A stretch of DNA of 64,000 nt from positions 1 through 64,000 of the forward strand of contig JBFWRU010000006.1 of assembly GCA_050248735.1 (NCBI GenBank). Reading direction: 5' to 3'. This stretch comes from JACKFE01 sp050248735 (GTDB lineage: Bacteria; Nitrospirota; Nitrospiria; Nitrospirales; UBA8639). Numbering within the stretch: position 1 is the first letter of the stretch; the number at the start of each line of letters is the position of its first letter. Below, piece after piece: positions 57,190 through 64,000 of this stretch. Below the pieces are notes generated by a model, which ran no database searches, was not told where the DNA came from, and saw only the letters and a list, made by a program, of their open reading frames with translations. The translations under genes and the position numbers were made by a program.

Positions 57190-59022
57190 CTAAATGAAGT
57201 TTTCAACTTTTCGTGCAAGCGATGCCACAGTGGGGTAGTCAAAGATGGTTTGAATGGGGAGCGAGATATTATACGCCTTGCGGATCCTATTGATTATTTG
57301 AATAGCTTTCAGGGAGTGGCCTCCGACATGAAAGAAATTATCCTGGGTGTCAAGTACCTCCATTTCCAATACCTCTTTCCAAATGTCGGCAATTCTGGCT
57401 TCCCAAAGAGAGAGGGGAGGCACAGGTTTGGTCCAAAGAGTCGGGTCAGGCCTGACCGATTCCAATAATGCGAATCGATCGATTTTTCCAGTTACTGTCA
57501 GTGGCAGGTGATCGAGAAATGTGACATCCTCCGGAATCATGTAGAAAGGCAGCATATCCTGTAGATATTCAATGACCTCTCTTTTGGTCATCTCCGTTCC
57601 CGGTTGCAACAGGACAAAAGCCATTAAGGATGTATCCCCCGCAGTCGACATTTTCTTCACAAGCAGGCCATGTGCTATCTGGGGATGTCGATATAAGGCC
57701 CTTTCAATTTCACCGATTTCGATCCGGTGCCCCCGGATTTTGACTTGCGAGTCCTGTCTGCCCTGAAAAATAATATTTTCACGGGCATCGTTATAACCAT
57801 TATCGCCGGTGCAGTACATACGAGAGCCGGGTTCTTGAGCGTGCGGATCCGGAATGAAGTTTTTCGCCGTGACCCCGGGAAGATTCAAATACCCTCTGGC
57901 TAACCCGGCTCCTGAAATATGAATTTCACCGGACGTTCCCTTGGCCATGGAATCTAGGTTTGGAGATAGAATGGAAACACCAATATTGGTAATAGGTTTT
58001 CCCAGGGGGACGGAGGCTTCCGTATCACCGTCAAGAGTCGGCAGAAACGAATGGGTCAGAACGATTCCTGCCGTTTCCGTTTGTCCATACATATTGACAA
58101 AACGGGTGTTGTCCTTCCGCATAAGGCTCCACCGATAAGGAATCCCGGCCAGCAATGCCTCACTGGCCGAAAGGATGATACGGAGACTGTTCCGTAAGAT
58201 GGTAGAGAGCAGGGGAGGAGCCAGATTTGACAGCGTTTCCAGACAATTTCGCCAAAATGAGGGCACAATATCCATGATTGTGACATCTGTCCGTTGAATT
58301 AACAGGAACAGTTCGTACGGATCCCGAAGAACAGATGAGGGAGCAAGAACGAGGGTGGCCCCAGAGCATAGGGGAACCGCGAGTTGCCTGATCGATGAGG
58401 AAAAAGCAAATGAGGCCGTATGAAGATATCTATCGGCCGGGATAATGCCTATCGGTTCCTGCATGTCTCGTGCGCAATGGCTAATATTGCCATGCGAAAG
58501 CATCACCCCCTTGGGGTGGCCGGTTGATCCCGAGGTATACATGATATACGCCAGGTTGTCCGATATCCTGTTGCGGGAAAAATTGGCCGAAGGTTCCTGT
58601 TGACAGGACAGGCTCACGTCTTCCCAGAGCAGAATAGCGCCTGAATAATTACGAAAATCATTCTGAAAGCAGGTCTGCGTCAGAATTACAGCCTCTTGCG
58701 TATTGTCGATCATCCATGACAGGCGTGCATGCGGAGTAAAATGCGGATCAAGAGGGAGATAGACGGCATCGGCTTTCAGGGTAGCTAGAAAAGCGATAAT
58801 GGTTTCCAGGGAACGTTCAAGAAAAACGATGACAATCGTTTCTATACGAATGCCTTTCCTCTGAAAATGCCTTGCCAGTTGATTCGCCCTTGCATTCAAG
58901 CAGGCATAGGTCAAAAAGGCACCTTCGGTCATCACGGCGATTTTATCCGGAAAAGCCTGAACCGTTGATTCAAATTCTTGAAGAAAGTCAACGAGCCGTG
59001 GGTGTATTTGTGGTGACATCAT
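57190..59022 (-). CDS. Stand-alone A-T protein without the amino-binding Asp
   Basis: A 610-residue adenylation domain (YIMYTSGSTGHPKG at 159-172; NMYGQTET; GRQDSQVKIRGHRIEIGEIE) followed by a T domain (FFHVGGHSLKAIQ). It would activate an acid with ATP and load it on its own carrier. At the position of Asp235 in the phenylalanine model, which holds the substrate amino group, the sequence reads FAF-Ser208-Ser209-SI-Arg212, so Asp is replaced by Ser and the usual Trp/Phe by Arg. This suggests a hydroxy, keto, fatty or aryl acid, or an unusually bound amino acid. With an oxygenase upstream and a carbamoyltransferase downstream, it may supply a tailored unit or the starter. There is no C domain in the protein. 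Confidence 0.88.
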   Translation of the reverse strand: MMSPQIHPRLVDFLQEFESTVQAFPDKIAVMTEGAFLTYACLNARANQLARHFQRKGIRIETIVIVFLERSLETIIAFLATLKADAVYLPLDPHFTPHARLSWMIDNTQEAVILTQTCFQNDFRNYSGAILLWEDVSLSCQQEPSANFSRNRISDNLAYIMYTSGSTGHPKGVMLSHGNISHCARDMQEPIGIIPADRYLHTASFAFSSSIRQLAVPLCSGATLVLAPSSVLRDPYELFLLIQRTDVTIMDIVPSFWRNCLETLSNLAPPLLSTILRNSLRIILSASEALLAGIPYRWSLMRKDNTRFVNMYGQTETAGIVLTHSFLPTLDGDTEASVPLGKPITNIGVSILSPNLDSMAKGTSGEIHISGAGLARGYLNLPGVTAKNFIPDPHAQEPGSRMYCTGDNGYNDARENIIFQGRQDSQVKIRGHRIEIGEIERALYRHPQIAHGLLVKKMSTAGDTSLMAFVLLQPGTEMTKREVIEYLQDMLPFYMIPEDVTFLDHLPLTVTGKIDRFALLESVRPDPTLWTKPVPPLSLWEARIADIWKEVLEMEVLDTQDNFFHVGGHSLKAIQIINRIRKAYNISLPIQTIFDYPTVASLARKVENFI

Positions 59023-59099
59023 GATTCGTCCGATGGCAGGTAATCCGGATTAGAAAGACATGTTGGTCAGCAGGGAAGTCCAAGTTTCAGATTTATCAT

Positions 59100-60098
59100 C
59101 TAACCATGGGGCGAAGCCATCCCCACCACGATTTGCCGGGTGCCGCTAAAGGAAGACCGTCCGTGGGCGACTAACATATTATCCACTAATAAAACGTCCC
59201 CTTTTTGCCAGAGGAAGAGGACGGTTTCTTCCTGATAAATGCTTCGAATTTCATCCAGGGCTTCCCATTCAATAGGCGTTCCATCGCCATAGTAGGCCTG
59301 ACGGGGAAGATCCTCTTCCGCCATACAATCAAGCAAATCTTCCCGTATATGTTTCGGTAGATTGGTAATGTGAAATAAATGTGCCTGGTTAAACCAAAGG
59401 GGCTCCCTTGTATGTGGATGAGTAGCCACGGCCGGACAGATCTGCCAGGTCCGAAGAGCATGTTCCCCCTGCCATTCAAAGGAAATGCCTTCTTGGTGAC
59501 AATAGGCTTCCACCTTGGATTTTTGGGTGGTTTGAAAGACCTCCTCCCAGGACAGGTCCAAACCTGTCCCGTAATTGCGAACATACAGAATCTGTTTCTC
59601 TGCAAAGCGTTGGCGAAGGCCGTCGGGAAGTTTGGCATAGACTCGTCTGCTGTCGGCAAGGGGAGTTTCCCCTTGGGCATCCGGGGGCCTTACGCAATGA
59701 AATCCAAGCCGCATCGGCCAGCGACGGGAATAGGATTCTTCATTATGAAGGGGGATGCTTTGGTCAGCAGGATATTCGGTTGAACTGTACAGTAACCCGT
59801 TGACAGGGGATCGAGGAGTGGAACGGTATTGGTACTCAATGAGCTTTCCTGCAACATCAGTGAGAAACTTTTGAAATGTATCGATGGCAGGGATGGAAAA
59901 ATTCCTGAATAGGATAGCCCCGTACTGGTGGAGGCACTGGTCAATGCAATTCCGGTTGGATTGTCCCCATTCGGCGAGGTCGAGAACTTCAAGCTTTGGT
60001 TGAAGAACCAAAGGAAGGGTCTTCTGCGACGAGAAAAAGTCAACCCTTACCCTCTTGTCATCAAAGCCCATCTCCCTTGTTTTGCTCAAATTGTTCAT
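59100..60098 (-). CDS. TauD/SyrP-like Fe(II)/2-oxoglutarate oxygenase
   Basis: A 332-residue non-haem iron oxygenase. The iron-binding HxE pair is LHNEESYSRRWP (His118, Glu120), and the distal His312 lies in LVDNMLVAHGRSSF, followed by Arg321 of the 2-oxoglutarate site. FRNFSIPAIDTFQKFL and the spacing match the SyrP-like branch found in NRPS clusters, where members hydroxylate the beta-carbon of residues bound to a carrier domain. The gene is 12 bases after the DUF6817 gene and 77 before the A-T gene, so the acid on that carrier or a residue on the NRPS is the likely substrate. Hydroxylation would create an acceptor for the carbamoyltransferase; that link is inference. Confidence 0.85.
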   Translation of the reverse strand: MNNLSKTREMGFDDKRVRVDFFSSQKTLPLVLQPKLEVLDLAEWGQSNRNCIDQCLHQYGAILFRNFSIPAIDTFQKFLTDVAGKLIEYQYRSTPRSPVNGLLYSSTEYPADQSIPLHNEESYSRRWPMRLGFHCVRPPDAQGETPLADSRRVYAKLPDGLRQRFAEKQILYVRNYGTGLDLSWEEVFQTTQKSKVEAYCHQEGISFEWQGEHALRTWQICPAVATHPHTREPLWFNQAHLFHITNLPKHIREDLLDCMAEEDLPRQAYYGDGTPIEWEALDEIRSIYQEETVLFLWQKGDVLLVDNMLVAHGRSSFSGTRQIVVGMASPHG

Positions 60099-60109
60099 CT
60101 TTTATTTAA

Positions 60110-60733
60110 TTACCATAAGGAATAGTTGGATTGAGACGAGGCATCCGGATATTGGCCTACCTGTATCCGCTTGAATCGCATCAGGGTATCGATAGCCCTG
60201 GCCGGGAAAGAGGCCCTGGCTGTTTCAAACAACTCAATGTTTCGTGAAACCTCGATTGCAGAAAGTTCCTGGCCGATATACGGAAACATCTCAAGCCAAT
60301 TGGCCAAAGCTATGGTCAGCAATTGGTTGAGAATGTCAGGGGAACCCGTCCATTGAGTTTGGTTCCGAATGTCATGAAGCGTACAAGTGGAACAACCGTT
60401 ATTGGCGAAAAGTTCTTGACGATCAGTAACGCAAAAAAGAAAAACCAGCAGTTCCGCTTCCTGACCGATCAGATCTTGAATGGTTTTCCTTGAAGTTATG
60501 GATACCGTCTGGTTCATGAAATGAACTGTTCCATAGATGCTGTGAAATAGACCGGCAAGACAGGTTTCGTAGGGAGTCTCCCATGATTTCAAAAGGTTAT
60601 GGGTGCCAATCAGGTGATCCAAAAGTTTTCTTTTGGAATGTGGGACGCTATTGGCCCCCAGGGCACCCAACGCATCAATATAGGTCTGGTCAATCATAAG
60701 TGGGGTGGATCTATCTGAGGAAGGAAATCTCAT
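60110..60733 (-). CDS. DUF6817 family protein
   Basis: A 207-residue soluble protein. The segment HSKRKLLDHLIGTHNLLKSW, then CLAGLFHSIYGT and QDLIGQEAELLVFLFCVTDR match what I recall as DUF6817, a helical family with conserved His residues resembling a degenerate HD domain. Members sit in assorted biosynthetic clusters, but their role is unknown to me. The start may be 60733 or the ATG at 60697; neither has a clear ribosome site. It is the first gene of a tight group with the oxygenase. Nothing coding is seen in 60734-60941. Confidence 0.6.
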   Translation of the reverse strand: MRFPSSDRSTPLMIDQTYIDALGALGANSVPHSKRKLLDHLIGTHNLLKSWETPYETCLAGLFHSIYGTVHFMNQTVSITSRKTIQDLIGQEAELLVFLFCVTDRQELFANNGCSTCTLHDIRNQTQWTGSPDILNQLLTIALANWLEMFPYIGQELSAIEVSRNIELFETARASFPARAIDTLMRFKRIQVGQYPDASSQSNYSLW

Positions 60734-60941
60734 AAATTGGCGGGTAATATGTCTTGAGGTTTTTGATAACCCGATGTACTTGAATCCTGTTGCTTATTGG
60801 GGGCGTTGGAATTGAATCGCCCCCCCTCGGATCAAAGTTACCCTTAGGACAAAGGCCTGCATTTCTAAAAAATGAATCCACACCTTGACTCAATTTTCTA
60901 CCACGGGTGATCTGAATGCCAGAGGGTGCGGAAAAGAGATC

Positions 60942-61087
60942 TCATTGAAGGTCTGCGGTATCTGGTGGAAATTCTGAGACAAGCTCGACATAGCCCACTA
61001 GTTGCTTTTCTCCATGTCTCTCCAGGGATCGACGATCATAGCATTGCTAACCGGAGAGTGTGGATGGATGACAGCCTCCTCCCTCAT
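60942..61087 (-). pseudogene. Scrap of an adenylation-domain C-terminus
   Basis: On the minus strand one frame reads REEAVIHPHSPVSNAMIV, and after a one-base shift another reads RHGEKQLVGYVELVSEFPPD to a stop at 60942. These are the consecutive A8-A9 segments of an NRPS A domain (compare HPAVREAIVVCRED and DKKIVAYVV in the intact genes). No carrier domain follows. It lies immediately after the A-T-TE gene and marks another deleted synthetase segment. Confidence 0.55.
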
Positions 61088-61089
61088 GA

Positions 61090-63813
61090 TTAATTTTTTC
61101 GGGCCTCTTTCATGTGGTGCATTAACTGTCGAAGGAGTATGGGGGCATGAAGCCCGTCGACATAGATGTCCAAATGCTTACACGGAACGTCATAGACTTG
61201 CACCACCTCCCGACAGAGAGTACTCCAATAATTATTAACGGACTGATCCGTTTGGAAGATCACGGCCTGGCCAGGATAATTCTGAGGGACATACTGCTTC
61301 GTAGCCTCTAAAACCACCCTGGTGGAATAAAATCGTCTAAGGGATATAGGAAGAGAATACCCGCACTTGAAGAACATCTGGCAGAACATTTCCCTGATCT
61401 TGATCCAGGCCGTGTTTCGTACCTTATCCCATCTCCATTGAAAAGCCTCAGAGACCCTCGTGAAATTGCCCTGATGAAACCTCTTGATTGGGTTGAGCCT
61501 TTCCGTCACTCCAGGCCTGATCCCTCTTAACACCGGGCTTACTGAGGTGGCTTTCGGAGATTCTGACGGTTGAGACCGTGATGGTCTGGGGTCCACCAAG
61601 GCGAGAAGCCCGACGGATTCTCCAGCCCTGCGAAGTTGTTGCGCCATTTCATACACCACTAATCCACCGAAGGAATAGCCTGCCAAAAAATATGGGCCCC
61701 TCGGCTGAACCGTGCGGATATCTTTCAAGTAGCACGCGGCAATGTCTTCCACAGTTTCATATAGGGCGGGTCGGCCATCATGGCCTTGATTAAAAATCAT
61801 ATAGAGCGGTTGATCAGGGTAATTATTCATGTACTGCTTGAAGTTTGAGCCAAACAACACACAAAAGAGAGGCTGATGAGCCATACCGGATTGAATGGGT
61901 ACCATGTGGGAAGAAGGTTGAGCTTCCTTCCCTTCGCTGATGACGATAGCCAACCGTTCAATGGTTTGAGCATGGAAAATAACCGTCACGGGAATCTTCT
62001 TTTGAAGGACCCGTTCTATCTCCGCACATAATCGGATAGCCAATAAAGACTCACCACCCAAATTGTAAAAATTTTCGGTGACCCCTATCGGACTTTTTTT
62101 AAAGACCGTTTCCCAAATCTTGGTCAATTGACTTTCCCCGGTATTTCGGGGAGGCACATACGCTGCCTCCACGGGAGAGGTCTGGCAGTCGGGGTTTGGG
62201 AGCTTGGCACGATCGACCTTGCCATTGGAGGTCAAGGGAAAGGCATTCAAATAAACAAAGCTCCCAGGGATCATATAAGACGGTAAGGAGCGGCTCAGAA
62301 ACTCTCGAAGGACAGAATTGGGAAGATCTGATCCTTTCCTTGTTATCAGATAGGCCACGAGGCGTGTGTTGTGGAAATCGTCGTTCCGGGGTAAGACAAC
62401 CGCCTCTTGAATGCCTGGATGTATCCTCAGCAGGGTTTCGATTTCACCACACTCAATCCGGTGCCCACGAATTTTGACTTGTTGATCTTTCCTCCCCGTG
62501 ACCTGAAAGTTTCCATTGGATAAGTGATCGGCTAAATCCCCGGTTCGGTACAATCGACTGCCGGGTATTGAACAAAATGGGTCAGGGACAAACTTTTCGG
62601 CTGTCAGGTCAGGCTGATGAAAATATCCGCGTACACGCTCCGATGCTTCCACGTAGAGTTCTCCCCTCTGAGAGACAGGCACCGGGGCACCACTGGAGTC
62701 TAAAACGTAAACTTTTGCCGTCTTTTTTTGGTCCAACTTCAAAGGTTCCCAGAAGTTTTCTCGATGAAGATGGACCCAGGTGGCCCCTGGGGCTTCTGTG
62801 GCGGCATAGGTCAGAAAAATGTCGGCATTGAGCTTGGCAAAAAAAAGTTCACGAAGGGCATCCGGCAAATTTTCCCCACTACAACACACGGAAGCGAGTG
62901 AATGGCATCTTCGGATATCCGATTGATCCAGCAGAACCCGTAATGAAGACGGAACAAAATGCGCAATCGTCACTGACTCATTGGCTATGAGCCTGATTAG
63001 ATAGGAAAAGTCTTGTTCACCGCCGGATGTTGCAAGAATGGCCGTGCCTCCAGCAAAGAGAGGTGACATGAGTTCCCATAAAAAAGGGGCAAAACTCATT
63101 GGGCATTTCACTAACATCCGATCTGTTGAGGTTACTTTCAGCAATGATTCCTGGACAGGCTGTTGTTCTTGATCAGATGCCGATGGGGGAATAATTGGGG
63201 GATAGATTTCCATGACTCCTTTCGGCCGGCCCGTAGATCCTGAAGTATAAAAAATGACTCGGAGATTGCCTTTATGTAACCGGGGTCTTGGATTCAGGGA
63301 ACTTTCTTGAGTCAGAATATGCGCTAAGGTGTTAATATCGATAGGGCGAACCGAATCGTGAAACACCTCAAAATAGGGTTCTTGTGTCAGGATCATGATG
63401 GGTTGACATTTTTCGACCATATAAGTCAACCTGTCTCGAGGATACGACGGTTCAAGAGGCAGCAAACAACCTCCGGCCTTGATCACTCCAAGAATAGTCA
63501 CCACTAATGAGATTGATCGATCCAAGCACACCCCAACAATCGTTTCAGGTCCAACCTCCTGCCTTTCAAGCCAGTGGGCTAATTGATTCGCGCGGCGATT
63601 CAACTCCTGATAGGTGACATGCTCGTCTTCCATAACTGCAGCAATGACCTCGGATCTTTGGTTGACTTGATCCATGAATTTCTCAAGTGGGTCAAGGCAA
63701 TCCAGATTTTTGTGGGATTCAATACACCATTCAGGGATGATGCCGGAAACGTTGGGCTCGTTTATCTGGCTGCTGAAGGGTGACGGATCGTGTTGCTGAG
63801 AAGTTTTTGACAT
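61090..63813 (-). CDS. Stand-alone A-T-TE synthetase-like protein without the amino-binding Asp
   Basis: A 907-residue protein with no condensation domain. The A domain (about 45-520) has FYTSGSTGRPKG (188-199) and GRKDQQVKIRGHRIECGEIE. At the Asp235 position it reads SF-Ala242-Pro243-FL-Trp246, so the residue that binds a substrate amino group is missing. The loop normally NxYGPTE is LTYAATEAPG. The T domain follows (FYNLGGESLLAIR), then a TE (650-900) with GYSFGG (712-717, nucleophile Ser714). T and TE closely resemble those ending the NRPS at 34552. A-T-TE proteins such as the furanone/quinone synthetases RalA, AtrA and TdiA activate aromatic 2-oxo acids and couple two of them; a similar role is possible but unproven. 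It is the most upstream intact cluster gene seen. Confidence 0.88.
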   Translation of the reverse strand: MSKTSQQHDPSPFSSQINEPNVSGIIPEWCIESHKNLDCLDPLEKFMDQVNQRSEVIAAVMEDEHVTYQELNRRANQLAHWLERQEVGPETIVGVCLDRSISLVVTILGVIKAGGCLLPLEPSYPRDRLTYMVEKCQPIMILTQEPYFEVFHDSVRPIDINTLAHILTQESSLNPRPRLHKGNLRVIFYTSGSTGRPKGVMEIYPPIIPPSASDQEQQPVQESLLKVTSTDRMLVKCPMSFAPFLWELMSPLFAGGTAILATSGGEQDFSYLIRLIANESVTIAHFVPSSLRVLLDQSDIRRCHSLASVCCSGENLPDALRELFFAKLNADIFLTYAATEAPGATWVHLHRENFWEPLKLDQKKTAKVYVLDSSGAPVPVSQRGELYVEASERVRGYFHQPDLTAEKFVPDPFCSIPGSRLYRTGDLADHLSNGNFQVTGRKDQQVKIRGHRIECGEIETLLRIHPGIQEAVVLPRNDDFHNTRLVAYLITRKGSDLPNSVLREFLSRSLPSYMIPGSFVYLNAFPLTSNGKVDRAKLPNPDCQTSPVEAAYVPPRNTGESQLTKIWETVFKKSPIGVTENFYNLGGESLLAIRLCAEIERVLQKKIPVTVIFHAQTIERLAIVISEGKEAQPSSHMVPIQSGMAHQPLFCVLFGSNFKQYMNNYPDQPLYMIFNQGHDGRPALYETVEDIAACYLKDIRTVQPRGPYFLAGYSFGGLVVYEMAQQLRRAGESVGLLALVDPRPSRSQPSESPKATSVSPVLRGIRPGVTERLNPIKRFHQGNFTRVSEAFQWRWDKVRNTAWIKIREMFCQMFFKCGYSLPISLRRFYSTRVVLEATKQYVPQNYPGQAVIFQTDQSVNNYWSTLCREVVQVYDVPCKHLDIYVDGLHAPILLRQLMHHMKEARKN

Positions 63814-64000
63814 AGATTACTTTTCTCGTTTTTCACCTAAGGTGACGTTTTTCATGTGTCGATAGGTGACGAGGGTGGTAATTGTGTGTGGTCGAATTCC
63901 GATGAGCCCCCCAGGTTGGATATTTGCATGTTTCTCGCTGATCTGTTGAAAAAATCACTGCCGGGCTGCCACATTTTCAATCAGAGATGAGGGAAGGGTA

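Noticed and set aside
34552..63813. MbtH protein, phosphopantetheinyl transferase or exporter gene within the cluster
   Set aside because: None of the frames in this span has the required motifs; they must lie outside the window or be supplied elsewhere.
1..64000. CRISPR array
   Set aside because: No series of regularly spaced short direct repeats was seen; the repeats here are gene-internal or duplications.

Overview
The window reads as a chromosomal segment of a Gram-negative bacterium: many lipobox lipoproteins, an LpoB-type cell-wall lipoprotein, RTX proteins of the type I secretion kind, and dense coding at a base composition that looks close to 50% GC. The mix of genes (DUF4301 protein, LPP20/LpoB/COG3014-like lipoprotein operon, acs next to a pyrophosphatase, large NRPS genes) would fit a Nitrospira-like (Nitrospirota) organism. 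That is an inference from gene content; there is no rRNA or other decisive marker here.

Layout. 1-3.4 kb: the C-terminal tail of an IS3-like transposase at the edge, an aldo/keto reductase, a small membrane protein and a secreted two-repeat protein. 3.6-8.3 kb (minus strand): acetyl-CoA synthetase, inorganic pyrophosphatase and a DUF4301 protein. 8.4-13.3 kb: a DUF3015-like lipoprotein, a 56-residue minus-strand gene, then an operon of four lipoproteins (LPP20, LpoB-like, COG3014-like, LPP20). 13.3-22.9 kb: a tandemly duplicated and partly decayed RTX locus. It holds one full HlyC-like acyltransferase and two C-terminal hlyC scraps, two paralogous exported proteins plus an unrelated third, a frameshifted lipase, a truncated RTX lipase and an intact RTX protein with an HExxH motif. 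22.9-27.1 kb (minus): a small secreted protein and three paralogous HEAT-like exported proteins, two of which share a 649-bp identical tract. 27.4-34.5 kb: proC, a small protein, a lytic transglycosylase, a three-repeat exported protein (minus), tRNA-Phe(GAA), proA and an unrecognised 589-residue protein.

34.5-63.8 kb, all minus strand, is a nonribosomal peptide gene cluster. In transcription order: a stand-alone A-T-TE protein; a scrap of another adenylation domain; a DUF6817 protein; a SyrP-like Fe/2-oxoglutarate oxygenase; a stand-alone A-T protein; a NodU/CmcH-type O-carbamoyltransferase; a decayed NRPS gene; an NRPS of order A-T-C-A-T-C-A-T; an isocitrate-lyase/PEP-mutase superfamily enzyme; and an NRPS of order C-A-T-C-A-T-TE. 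Binding-pocket residues read by eye suggest Ser, Ala (less sure), unknown, Gly-like and Val for the five intact modules. Both stand-alone adenylation domains lack the Asp that binds an amino acid's amino group, so they may activate non-amino acids. No MbtH protein, phosphopantetheinyl transferase or exporter is visible inside the window, and the cluster may continue past 64 kb.

The points most worth a second look are the decayed NRPS in the middle of the assembly line, the two Asp-less adenylation proteins, the lyase placed between the two synthetases, the modular duplication and decay of the RTX/acyltransferase locus, and the identical tract within otherwise diverged HEAT paralogues.
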